Source of the DNA: Kluyveromyces lactis
Lineage: Eukaryota; Ascomycota; Saccharomycetes; Saccharomycetales; Saccharomycetaceae
Length of the DNA stretch: 64,000 bases
Direction of reading: 5' to 3'
Assembly: GCF_000002515.2 (NCBI RefSeq)
Contig: NC_006042.1
Location: 2,232,001 to 2,296,000 of the forward strand
The first letter of the stretch is position 1, and each line of letters begins with the position of its first letter. Of the stretch, positions 1 through 8,453 are shown one piece after another. A program made the position numbers and the translations under genes. The notes under the pieces are model-generated. The model was given only the letters and a program-made list of their open reading frames with translations, ran no database searches and was not told the origin of the DNA.

Positions 1-13
1 AGTCGTCATCCCT

Positions 14-1681
14 TCATTTCAATTTGGACAAGTCGTATGGAGTAGAGTTTACAGTGATGATCTCTTCGTACAATAGTGTAGTTAAAAATTCGCTGAATTT
101 TTCACCGGTGATTTCAGGTTCGAAGTATGTAGCAGCTAGCTCGAACTTGTTAGCATCACCAACAGGAGACTTGGCAGCTAGTTCTTTAGCTTGTTGGTAA
201 AGAATTTCCTTAGCAAGTGCAGGAGTGACTTGTTTACCAGTATCCTTTAACACAATCTTATGCTTGACCCATTGGTGTAGCTGACAACGGGACACTTCAG
301 CGGTGGCAGCGTCTTCCATCAAGTTATTGATTGGAACACAACCACTTCCTCTCAACCAAGCCTCCATATATTGCAAACCAATGTCTAAGTTTTGCTTGAT
401 ACCGGCAGTAGTAATTTCACCACCTTCGATGTTAGTGTTTAACAAGTCTGAGGCAGCGACAGAAGTTTCTGGCACAAAATAGATTTGGTTTGGAGTACCC
501 ATTTCGGCGAAAACTTCGTTACAGATGGCAGCAAGAGCTGGGTGAGCAACCCAGGAACCATCGTGACCGTTAGTCAATTCTCTAATCTTATCGTTACGGA
601 CCTTGGTCATAGCAGCGTTGTTTGCTTCCTCGTTATCCTTGATTGGAATTTGAGCAGCCATACCACCCATAGCGTGAACACCACGTCCGTGACAAATCTT
701 GATCAATCTCTTGACGTATGCGTTCATAAATGGAGAGGTCATAGTGACTTGATCTCTGTTTGGCAATACATGCTCTGGCTTGTTTCTTAATCTCTTGATA
801 GTAGAGAAGATATAATCCCAACGACCACAGTTCAAACCAGAAGAATGTTGTCTCAATTGCCAAATGATTTCTTCCATTTGGAAAGCAGCTGGTAAAGTTT
901 CGATCAACACAGTAGCTCTAATGGTACCACGAGGAATGGCCAAGGAATCCTGGGCTACTTGGAAAACGTCATTCCACAACTTGGCCTCTAGATGGTGTTC
1001 CATTTTTGGTAAATAGAAGTATGGGCCTTTACCAATTTCAATCAACTTCTTAGCGTTATGATAGAAGTACAAACCGAAATCTAAGATAGAAGCACTGATT
1101 GGTTCGCCATCCACCAAGATATGGTTATCAACCATGTGCCAGCCTCTTGGTCTAACAATCAACGTTGGCAAATCAGCGATCTTACCACGCAACTTGTACT
1201 CTTTTCTTGGAGTGACAAAATCAATTTGATCACGAATAGCGTCATACAAGTTCACTTGACCGTAAATGACATTGACCCAAGTTGGGGAAGCAGAATCTTC
1301 AAAATCGGTCATGTACGTCTTCACATCCGAGTTCAAGGCGTTCACCAACATATTTCTCAAAGGTGGCCCAGTGATTTCAGTGGAACGATCAATCAAACCT
1401 GGGGCTAATGGGGGTCCCTGCCAAGTAGGATCATTTCTGATAGCTTCTGTTTCCTTCAAGAAATTGAATTCGTATTCGCCGGAATCGATCTTTTGTTGAA
1501 CAATTTGTCTGTTCTCTAGTAATTGTAATCTGGTCTTGTTGAAAGTTCTATGCAATAGAACGACAAATTCCAAAGCATCTTTAGTCAAGATATCGGCAAC
1601 GGTAGTGGTGCTTGGAGAGAATTGAGGTTTGGTATCGACATCAACTAAAAGTTGAACATTTTCTAAATTTTTTTTAACCAT
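14..1681 (-). CDS. MLS1: Malate synthase (glyoxylate cycle)
   Basis: Condenses glyoxylate with acetyl-CoA to malate, allowing growth on C2 compounds and fatty acids. The 555-residue product aligns end to end with S. cerevisiae Mls1 (554 aa) from memory, including the family signature [13 protein letters not shown] near residues 279-292 and the RPRGWHMV segment. The ATG at 1681 gives the family start MVK. The neighbour DCP2 is divergent, as YNL117W/YNL118C are in S. cerevisiae. Codon use looks strongly biased, as in highly expressed yeast genes. Oddity: the last residues are DLSKLK. S. cerevisiae Mls1 ends in the peroxisomal targeting tripeptide SKL; here one extra lysine codon before TGA buries that signal, which may leave the enzyme cytosolic. 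Dal7, the allantoin-pathway paralogue of S. cerevisiae, is the other family member, but the context supports MLS1. Confidence 0.97.
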   Translation of the reverse strand: MVKKNLENVQLLVDVDTKPQFSPSTTTVADILTKDALEFVVLLHRTFNKTRLQLLENRQIVQQKIDSGEYEFNFLKETEAIRNDPTWQGPPLAPGLIDRSTEITGPPLRNMLVNALNSDVKTYMTDFEDSASPTWVNVIYGQVNLYDAIRDQIDFVTPRKEYKLRGKIADLPTLIVRPRGWHMVDNHILVDGEPISASILDFGLYFYHNAKKLIEIGKGPYFYLPKMEHHLEAKLWNDVFQVAQDSLAIPRGTIRATVLIETLPAAFQMEEIIWQLRQHSSGLNCGRWDYIFSTIKRLRNKPEHVLPNRDQVTMTSPFMNAYVKRLIKICHGRGVHAMGGMAAQIPIKDNEEANNAAMTKVRNDKIRELTNGHDGSWVAHPALAAICNEVFAEMGTPNQIYFVPETSVAASDLLNTNIEGGEITTAGIKQNLDIGLQYMEAWLRGSGCVPINNLMEDAATAEVSRCQLHQWVKHKIVLKDTGKQVTPALAKEILYQQAKELAAKSPVGDANKFELAATYFEPEITGEKFSEFLTTLLYEEIITVNSTPYDLSKLK

Positions 1682-1824
1682 GATGAATCTTTAATAAAGT
1701 TTTCTGATAGTAGTCTGTATAGAGCTTTTATCCTTCCCTATAGATTTAGTTACTCAGACCTTTATTTAACCTAAAGGCTAGAATTGAGCCCTTCAGAAAA
1801 AAAAAATGTAATGGCAACCCACCC

Positions 1825-1832
1825 TTTATATA
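1825..1832 (-). promoter_or_regulatory. TATA box of MLS1
   Basis: TATATAAA on the minus strand, about 145 nt upstream of the MLS1 ATG, a normal distance for a regulated yeast promoter. Confidence 0.6.
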
Positions 1833-1880
1833 CTTTATGTGACGAAAATAATTAATCACCGGTGCCAATTGAGTGAATTG

Positions 1881-1916
1881 TTCTTCTTCTTCTTCTTCTT
1901 CTTCTTCTTCTTCTTC
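1881..1916. repeat. (TTC)12 microsatellite
   Basis: Twelve perfect TTC units (GAA on the MLS1 sense strand), 200 nt upstream of the MLS1 ATG. Long pure GAA/TTC tracts are length-variable and can form triplexes; a role in MLS1 expression is speculation. Confidence 0.95.
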
Positions 1917-2351
1917 TCACATCCCTATAAACTTACCTAGTGAAACAGTATCATGTATGACACATATTACCAATATAATAGGCATTTACCCAAGATAAAC
2001 TCGTCATGGAAATCGGTCTAAATGGTGAAACTGATTTGATACCAGGATGATGATTAAAAGGAAAGAAAGAAGTACGAAAAAGGAAGAGGAAGAAACTAAA
2101 AGTAATAGAGAACCGCGAAGAAAGAAGAGAAAGAATCACCGCCTTAACTCAGTAAGTGAGCTGCCGACCAATGATGTTGGCTCATACAAACTGCGGTTCC
2201 CTCAGATCATCGAGCGGCGCCAATGGCATTTCAAGTCTATTTGACTCTGAATTAAGGGCAACTGAGCTGATCATCTCTGTACCCTTTAAACTCACGCAAT
2301 CAGTATGTAATTTCGTAAGATTAAGGGATCAGGTTTTGAAGGAACGGACAT

Positions 2352-2372
2352 CGGGGTTCTCCGAACGAATGG
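2352..2372. promoter_or_regulatory. Candidate zinc-cluster/CSRE site upstream of MLS1
   Basis: A CGG-N6-CCG palindrome (2352-2363) directly overlaps CGAACGAATGG (2362-2372), which matches the carbon-source response element CGGNYSRAYGG at 10 of 11 positions. S. cerevisiae MLS1 is activated by Cat8/Sip4 through CSREs. The 680 nt distance from the ATG lowers confidence. Confidence 0.35.
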
Positions 2373-2489
2373 AGAAAATTCAAGTTCGAAAATTTCCCAT
2401 TTGTGCGAGGAAGATAGGTGGGTTCCTTTATTGCGTTTCTTTTGCCTCCATCCCACTTCCCAAGTTATTCCGGGATGCGTCTTTGTATT

Positions 2490-2510
2490 CGGGTAACGCC
2501 GTGTCACGTG
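2490..2510. promoter_or_regulatory. Paired Reb1 core and CACGTG box
   Basis: CGGGTAA (Reb1 core, 2490-2496) lies 7 nt from TCACGTG (Cbf1-type E-box, 2504-2510). These are general regulatory factor sites that position nucleosomes in yeast promoters. The same pair recurs at 7967-7997 and 55798-55816. Confidence 0.5.
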
Positions 2511-3182
2511 TTATGCTTCTATTTCCCATTGTTTTTTTTTCTTTCTCTGGTCTCTCTGTTTGACAATGCCGCCAACTACTGTTCATAACCTGAGATGTTA
2601 TCCATTCTATCAGTCCCTTTACTAGAGGCTATATGTTCCGCGTCAGCAGAAAAAAAAATGTATATTCAGATTGTTTCAGCTTGAGTAACGTCAGCTTGTT
2701 GCCAATTGATACTTTTCCGCCCGTGTTTTTGGCTCTACTGTTGTGCGCTACTACAAACAACGCGGCTCTGCATCGCCGTCTAATGCTAAGTGTGTTCAGC
2801 ATGTTGAATGTTAGCATGTACGTTGATTTTGACGTTGGACTCTCCTTTTTGTTACCCTCACATCGATGTACAGGAAAACAAGGTTTTCTTGGAAAACTAA
2901 ACAAAGTTTTGTTGAAACTAAAAACTATCAAAGAAAAAATATACTTTAGTATTAGAAATGTGTGCGTATTGAAATGGAAGGAACAGAAACACCCACCAAA
3001 AAGCTCATTATAGACGTGACTACTGCATTACGCACCACGATAGGTTTTGCTCATTGCAATAAAAAAAGGAAAGTAACAAGAATACCTTTGATAGAATTAC
3101 TTTAAAGACACTATCTCATTCCTTCTCGTTAAAGTTCTCCAAGATAACACTGTACCATTAACCATTTAAATTAGACTGAAAT

Positions 3183-5615
3183 ATGTCATTACCGTTGTTA
3201 CGTCCGTTTGAGACTGTTTCTTTGGAGAATGCAGTCGAAGACCTTGTTGTCAGATTCATTCTCAATGTTCCCCCGGAAGATTTATCAACAGTTGAGCGGG
3301 TTCTATTCCATTTTGAAGAAGCCTCATGGTTTTACACTGATTTCGTTAAACTAATGAACCCATATTTGCCCAATTTAAGCATTAAAAGCTTCTCCAAGAT
3401 CGTCATAGACATCTGTCCTTTGATTTGGAACTGGGATATCACACCAGAAAATGCACTTGTCAAGTTTTCAAATTATAAGAAGACCATTCCCGTTAGGGGA
3501 GCCGCTATATTCAACGATAGTTTGTCAAAGATATTATTGTTGAGAGGTATCAATTCAAAACACTGGTCTTTCCCACGAGGTAAAATTGGTAAAGATGAAG
3601 ATGACGTCGCATGCTGCATAAGGGAAGTTAAAGAGGAGACCGGCTTCGATTTAACCGGATTCATTGATGCTGATCAATACGTTGAACGGAACATGAATGG
3701 TAAAAACTTTAAAATCTTTCTCGTGAAAGGTGTACCTGAAGACTTTGAGTTTAAACCAGAACACAAAAATGAAATTCAAGCCATTGAATGGAAAGATTTC
3801 AAAAAATTGAGCAAGGCAATCACCAAGAATGAAGGCAGTGCCAAAGTTTTCTTGGTCAATTCCATGATTAGACCGTTGTCCTTATACGTTAAAAACGAAA
3901 AGAGGGCCAAGGATGAAAATAAATTGAAATTATACGCCGAGGAACATTTGAAATCCATTTTAGGATTGAATAAGAAGGAGAACAAGATCGTGCTTGACGC
4001 AGGTCGTGAGTTGATGGAAATGCTACAAAAATCTGCAAAAACAGCTCAACATCAAGCCAGAAACGAGACATATGTTGCGGAAAACCCTGTGGTTGATGTG
4101 AATCAAGCTCGTAGCTTGTTTCCACTTATGTCCGTCCAATCTGTTTCTCACTTTTCTTCCAGTAATAACACCAATAATAACATTGTCAATGGTACCGGTA
4201 TGACGATAAATACCACTGGAAATAATAAATTGGACCACGAAAAATCGTATTCTACGGAACAAAATACTGATTTACAAGCCTCTAGCAAAGAACTACTGGC
4301 ATTTTTACACAAAAGTTCTACTGTCAATGACAAGGAAAGACAAATTTCAGGCAGTGATAGCGTTTCGTCATTCCCATCTGCTCATTTCACGGAGTTCACT
4401 GATGATGAAAACTACGAGGAATTCGAAAGTTCATCTGACGAAAGTCAATACGAAAGCTCTCAAGAACAACTTGGTCATTCTGACACGGAATGGGACCCCA
4501 ACAGAGATGATGAGTTATTAACAGTGAAAGAACCCAAAAGTGTGAAAGAAACACAACCTTCAAAACCTGTCAAACCTGAAACAAAGCAAGGTGCCACAAA
4601 CAATCAAAAACCTATACTTTTGAAACGTCCGGAATCTCAAAATAAGGCTAATAATATTGAATCTCAAACCGTGAAGCCAAAAATCAGATTATTGAGGCGT
4701 GGTGACACATTGGCATCAGCCACACAGTCTCCCTCCAATGAATCTATTAAAGCAGTCTCTGAGAAACGAAACGATACAGAAACCACTTCAAACAAAAATG
4801 CAGCCAACGACTTATTGTCAATCTTGAAGAAGCCATCAGAGGACCAACCAAAGATAAACGATTCAGAGACACATTCAAACAGAAGTGTAGCCAATGATTT
4901 ATTGTCCATATTGAAGAAACCATCGAGATCAGAAGTACCAGGCGCCGCTTCGTCTCCTTTATTCACTAATACCTTTGAGAATAGTCAAAGTAGTAGTTCG
5001 AACGCTTCAGTGGAACATCATACTTCTTCCAATAACGACCGTAATGGTTCTAATTTTTCAAAGCAGTTTACTGCCTCACCTGCACTAAACGAACCATCTC
5101 CTAAAAATGATGCAAGCGACTTAATGCAACTACTGAAAAGACCACAACAGAACAGTGAACCTCAAAGTCCAATATCAGACCTTTCTCCAGCAAGCAAACC
5201 CTCAAATGAATTGCTTAATATATTGAAGAATCCCAAGACCGGCCTAAACTCGCAAATATCGGACGATCCTGTGACACACAACACCCAATACAATAGGATG
5301 CCTCCTCTGCAAGTACAGCCTCAACAGCCTTTCCAAATGCAGCAAATGCAGCAAATGATGCCACCTCCAGGTTATCCTCCCCAAAATATGTCATATATTC
5401 CCCAAGGCTTCTCTCCTCAGCAGCAATTCCAATATCAGCAACCGATTAATGGATATCCTATGCAACCTCAGCCACTTAACATGGGACAACCTGCACCAAA
5501 CCAAGGTTTTACTAAACAGCAAGAACTTTTGAATATATTACACAAGCCAAATGCTCCTGTTCAAGAAACTCCTTCCAACCCTTCATCTGAATTATTGAGT
5601 ATCTTGAAAAGATGA
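3183..5615 (+). CDS. DCP2: mRNA-decapping enzyme Dcp2
   Basis: Catalytic subunit of the Dcp1-Dcp2 complex, which removes the m7G cap before 5'-3' decay; cytoplasm and P-bodies. The 810 residues start with the helical Dcp1-binding region (about 1-95), followed by the Nudix fold. The Nudix box spans about 133-155, starting GKIGKD and ending REVKEETGF. The long low-complexity tail carries seven short leucine-rich motifs of the helical (HLM) type that bind Edc3/Scd6: near 368 (ELLAFLHK), 542 and 570 (both [11 protein letters not shown]), 645 (DLMQLLKRP), 675 (ELLNILKNP), 780 (ELLNILHKP) and at the extreme C-terminus (ELLSILKR). A Q/P/M-rich stretch lies near 710-775. S. cerevisiae Dcp2 is longer (970 aa). 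Divergent from MLS1 as in S. cerevisiae. Confidence 0.98.
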   Translation: MSLPLLRPFETVSLENAVEDLVVRFILNVPPEDLSTVERVLFHFEEASWFYTDFVKLMNPYLPNLSIKSFSKIVIDICPLIWNWDITPENALVKFSNYKKTIPVRGAAIFNDSLSKILLLRGINSKHWSFPRGKIGKDEDDVACCIREVKEETGFDLTGFIDADQYVERNMNGKNFKIFLVKGVPEDFEFKPEHKNEIQAIEWKDFKKLSKAITKNEGSAKVFLVNSMIRPLSLYVKNEKRAKDENKLKLYAEEHLKSILGLNKKENKIVLDAGRELMEMLQKSAKTAQHQARNETYVAENPVVDVNQARSLFPLMSVQSVSHFSSSNNTNNNIVNGTGMTINTTGNNKLDHEKSYSTEQNTDLQASSKELLAFLHKSSTVNDKERQISGSDSVSSFPSAHFTEFTDDENYEEFESSSDESQYESSQEQLGHSDTEWDPNRDDELLTVKEPKSVKETQPSKPVKPETKQGATNNQKPILLKRPESQNKANNIESQTVKPKIRLLRRGDTLASATQSPSNESIKAVSEKRNDTETTSNKNAANDLLSILKKPSEDQPKINDSETHSNRSVANDLLSILKKPSRSEVPGAASSPLFTNTFENSQSSSSNASVEHHTSSNNDRNGSNFSKQFTASPALNEPSPKNDASDLMQLLKRPQQNSEPQSPISDLSPASKPSNELLNILKNPKTGLNSQISDDPVTHNTQYNRMPPLQVQPQQPFQMQQMQQMMPPPGYPPQNMSYIPQGFSPQQQFQYQQPINGYPMQPQPLNMGQPAPNQGFTKQQELLNILHKPNAPVQETPSNPSSELLSILKR

Positions 5616-5721
5616 GACATTACAGCATTTCGCAATTTCACTTACATATATTTATATATGAGACTTTTCATCTAAGGAATATTTTGATAGTTCAGCTGTA
5701 TAATTGAAAGAGCTAAATCTA

Positions 5722-7113
5722 TTATTGTTCAGAATCATCTGATGGGATTTCATACTCTTGAAGAACCGCTGTTAGTTCTGCTTTATCATCTCTTCGTATC
5801 CACTCTAACTTTCTATCTTTCATGCCAGTTAGAGTGGTAATACAACCGTAACACACGCCTACATTCTTGGCAGGAGTATCACTCATTTTGTTTAGTTTTT
5901 CGGCTTTGTCTGGATTAGCTGCCTCCCAGGCATTGTAGTTGGTCAGTTCTTCCTCATTATGAATCACAAATGGCTTGCTAACTGTGATACCGTCAAGCCA
6001 ATTTACTGGATTCTTATAAATAATGGCATTGCAAATACTACAGTGCATGATTTGATTTAGTTCATTATCAGGGTTAGATAATTTTGCACCTGTTCTAACA
6101 ACTGTAGATATCACGTTTGAGTAATCACCTTCAATGTTATCAAAATACTGTCTCGCGAGTTCATTCATCGTCATATTTTTGATAAGTTTGACATTTTTGG
6201 TAGGCTTGTCCACAAATTTGTCATAAAACAAAGTGTCCTGGACAACATAATTATGAGAGAATTGCGAAAGCCCTTTTATATGACAGTAAGCATCAATTTC
6301 TGACAGTAAAACGTCCCGGCCTGGATGAAAGTTTCTGAAGGCGGTATTATATTTACTATCGAGGGAAGAATCATCAAGATAACCTGCGATTTCTGCACCA
6401 CGTCCTTTAACAGTCAGACTAATGACTTCATCAGCTAACTTTGTCATCGAGTGACCCCATAAGATGGCTTTGAAATTTCTTTGTAAGGCAAATTTCTTAA
6501 TCAAATGGGTATAAATAATGTTCAAAAGATCTTCTTTCGCTGTTTTGTTAGGCGCGCTGGCAAGCACTTTCTCTACAGTAGTACTTGGATTATTTGATGA
6601 TCTTACCAGAGTGTTGAAGTTATCAATGTACAGTGTAATTTCTTGCAGATCAAACGGCACGGCAAAGAATTGATTTCTGTCAACAATATGGAACAGAATC
6701 TTATCGGAGTTTTCTTTATATTTTGATTTCAGAAGTTCAATCTTACCGCGCACTTCTTCAAACTCTGCCTGTCCACAAATCGTGATTACTTCTACGTGAA
6801 ATCCAGTTTTTCCCCGGTGTGTTTGTTTCTGCTCCAACAAAGTATCGTTCAAGATATCTAAAACTGCCAAAGAAGAGGATCCCAAAGAAAGCGGCACGAG
6901 AACATTGGAATCTTGATTTTGCTTATCAGCTTCTGCCTGACCACGTTTCTTATCTGGATATGAGATTTTGAATATATCTTGGAAGTAGTCATCAGACATC
7001 ATCTGCTTCCTCTGTTTCAAAGAAATAAATTTCACGAAACATTCATCACAAAATGGTTCTTTTCTCGAGACTAGAGTTGCATCCAGCAGCTTACACCTTT
7101 TACAAATGACCAT
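5722..7113 (-). CDS. NCS2: tRNA 2-thiolation protein Ncs2 (Ctu2)
   Basis: With Ncs6 it adds the 2-thio group to wobble uridine of tRNA-Lys, -Glu and -Gln in the cytoplasm, using sulfur relayed by Urm1. The product from the ATG at 7113 is 463 residues (S. cerevisiae 493). It starts with a CxxC pair (MVICKRCK) and a second CDEC cluster, followed by an adenine-nucleotide-hydrolase-like fold with a degenerate PP-loop (VPLSLGSSSLAVLD); the C-terminus has CSICNAI and CYGCIT cysteine pairs. An in-frame extension to 7143 has no ATG, so 7113 was chosen. It is convergent with DCP2, about 105 bp away, the YNL118C/YNL119W arrangement. Confidence 0.95.
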   Translation of the reverse strand: MVICKRCKLLDATLVSRKEPFCDECFVKFISLKQRKQMMSDDYFQDIFKISYPDKKRGQAEADKQNQDSNVLVPLSLGSSSLAVLDILNDTLLEQKQTHRGKTGFHVEVITICGQAEFEEVRGKIELLKSKYKENSDKILFHIVDRNQFFAVPFDLQEITLYIDNFNTLVRSSNNPSTTVEKVLASAPNKTAKEDLLNIIYTHLIKKFALQRNFKAILWGHSMTKLADEVISLTVKGRGAEIAGYLDDSSLDSKYNTAFRNFHPGRDVLLSEIDAYCHIKGLSQFSHNYVVQDTLFYDKFVDKPTKNVKLIKNMTMNELARQYFDNIEGDYSNVISTVVRTGAKLSNPDNELNQIMHCSICNAIIYKNPVNWLDGITVSKPFVIHNEEELTNYNAWEAANPDKAEKLNKMSDTPAKNVGVCYGCITTLTGMKDRKLEWIRRDDKAELTAVLQEYEIPSDDSEQ

Positions 7114-7419
7114 GATAGTTGGACGCAGCGATAAGGTTTGCAAGCACGTATTAACAGGCTTTTATTTGATTCAGTGACTAGTTACTATTAAGAGATGAGA
7201 TGAGATGAGATTGATTTTCTTTTTTTTTTTTTTTTATTTTCATTTCACTGTGGTTGTTAACATGAAATTTCAATCTAGAAATTTTGGAGTTCTGAAAACC
7301 ATAGTAAAATATTGAAATGTTAAAATGAATCCAGATGAACTAGTAGCAGATGAGTTACTGGTAAAGGGGAAAATAAAAAAAAGGCTCAAGCTAGCAACTT
7401 ACTGCCTTACTAACAACAA
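7114..7419. promoter_or_regulatory. Divergent NCS2-COX23 promoter
   Basis: A 306-bp spacer containing four tandem GAGAT/GATGA units (7192-7211) followed by a T-rich run. The ATGAG units resemble the PAC core. TACTAAC occurs at about 7409-7415 just before the COX23 ATG, but I see no 5' splice site to pair with it. Confidence 0.45.
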
Positions 7420-7788
7420 ATGACCGATAAACAAGAAACAACACAACCAGCTGAAAAGCTGCAACAGCCTGAAAAGGTGGCAGAGAACGTCGACCCCAGT
7501 CTCGAACTCAATAAGACTAAGGTCAATTTTACACCGGAAAAGACTGATGTCAACACCTACAAGTTCTATCCTGATGATCCAGAATCTACGTTGAACAGAT
7601 ACAGATTTGCAGTGAAAGGTGCTTCTGAATACTACGACCCATGCCAGGAATCATCTAAAATGTCTTTCAAGTGCCTTGAATTAAACAACTACGACAGAGA
7701 CCTATGCCATGACTATTTCGACGCTTACAGAGAGTGTAAAAAGCAGTGGTTGAAGGCCAGAAGAGAGAAAAGAGAATTTTGGGAATAA
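7420..7788 (+). CDS. COX23: Mitochondrial twin CX9C protein Cox23
   Basis: Intermembrane-space protein needed for copper delivery and assembly of cytochrome c oxidase. The 122 residues have a charged, disordered N-terminal half and a C-terminal CHCH domain with two clear CX9C motifs ([11 protein letters not shown] and [11 protein letters not shown]), the substrates of Mia40 oxidative import. The C-terminal KKQW...REFWE is typical of the family. S. cerevisiae COX23 (YHR116W) is next to TOM71 (YHR117W), and here it precedes TOM70/71 on the same strand. The ATG at 7420 is the first in frame. Confidence 0.95.
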   Translation: MTDKQETTQPAEKLQQPEKVAENVDPSLELNKTKVNFTPEKTDVNTYKFYPDDPESTLNRYRFAVKGASEYYDPCQESSKMSFKCLELNNYDRDLCHDYFDAYRECKKQWLKARREKREFWE

Positions 7789-8453
7789 TTCAACCACATC
7801 TGCATGTAAATAGCGTACTTAATGAGAAGTAACTTTCTAATCAATAGCATGAATTATTTATTGATAATGAGCATGATCCTCCATTCCCATATTGAACGAC
7901 ATAAGCTAACAAACGGAACCTGAATAAACAAAAAAAGAAAATAATAACACAAGTTGAAAGTACAGATCACGTGACATAAAGGAATTGATATTACCCGTCT
8001 TTCCGAATATTCTCCATTGCTCCTAACTATTGGAATCCGACTCGCGCTCCCTCCAAAACATGGTTTCGGACCCCACATGTAAAGATTTCGACCCAAAAAA
8101 TATTCCAGATCCCAAACCGAAAAAAAAAAAAATGCAGCTTCCCATTCCGATCAAACACAAATACGGATTATTACGAGCAGCATCAGAGATTCCCATAGGT
8201 AAGAAGTTTCCGTAATCGAAAAAAAAAGTAGAAAAGTGCAAAATTAATTATGATATATAAAAAGTTTTGTAAACATTGAGCTATTGTATGGAACAGGACG
8301 AACGAAAGCCTCAGGAAATAACACTCAGTAGTAAGCATCAATAGGATCTAGCAGATTTTCATTGATTGAGATATAGGATTTAGTGAAAGAAATTTAGAAT
8401 CATATCAAGACGCTTTATTTTGGTTTGTTGAATACTGAAAGGAAAAAAGGAAA
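7789..8453. promoter_or_regulatory. TOM70 upstream region with CACGTG and Reb1 sites
   Basis: A 665-bp spacer. It holds TCACGTGA (7967-7974), a Reb1 core TTACCCG (7991-7997) and a TATA box TATATAAA (8254-8261). A small open frame, ATG 8288 to TAG 8344 (18 codons), would be a uORF if transcription starts before it, but it is only about 27 nt past the TATA box. An open frame around 8060-8215 has no recognisable protein. Confidence 0.5.

Larger units (their letters stand above)
1682..3182. promoter_or_regulatory. Divergent MLS1-DCP2 intergenic region, 1.5 kb
   Basis: A long spacer between two divergent genes. On the MLS1 side there is a TATA box (TATATAAA on the minus strand, 1825-1832) and a (TTC)12 tract (1881-1916). 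A purine-rich stretch on the opposite strand follows at about 2047-2140. Further out are a CGG-N6-CCG zinc-cluster palindrome overlapping a near-CSRE (2352-2372), a Reb1 core (2490-2496) and a CACGTG box (2504-2510). Short open frames at 2171-2563 and 2633-3013 are not recognisable as genes. The length suggests extended carbon-source control of MLS1 and perhaps a non-coding transcript, which is inference. Confidence 0.6.

Noticed and set aside
2171-2563. Open frame of about 130 codons in the MLS1-DCP2 spacer
   Set aside because: No recognisable family, odd composition, and it covers likely promoter sites (Reb1, CACGTG). No gene is expected between these two neighbours.
2633-3013. Open frame of 126 codons upstream of DCP2
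   Set aside because: ATG-started but with no similarity I recognise; an overlapping antisense frame is equally open, which points to chance.
7409-7415. TACTAAC just before the COX23 ATG as a possible intron branch site
   Set aside because: No GTATGT-type 5' site upstream and no AG-exon is needed: the COX23 frame is complete from its ATG.
7960-8020. CACGTG followed by TTTCCGAA as a point centromere
   Set aside because: Known Saccharomycetaceae centromeres need a long AT-rich CDEII between CDEI and CDEIII. The spacing here is about 30 bp. The other CACGTG sites also lack a CDEII/CDEIII pattern.
8030-8215. Short open frame upstream of TOM70
   Set aside because: Low-complexity product, no family, and it lies inside a promoter with TATA downstream.
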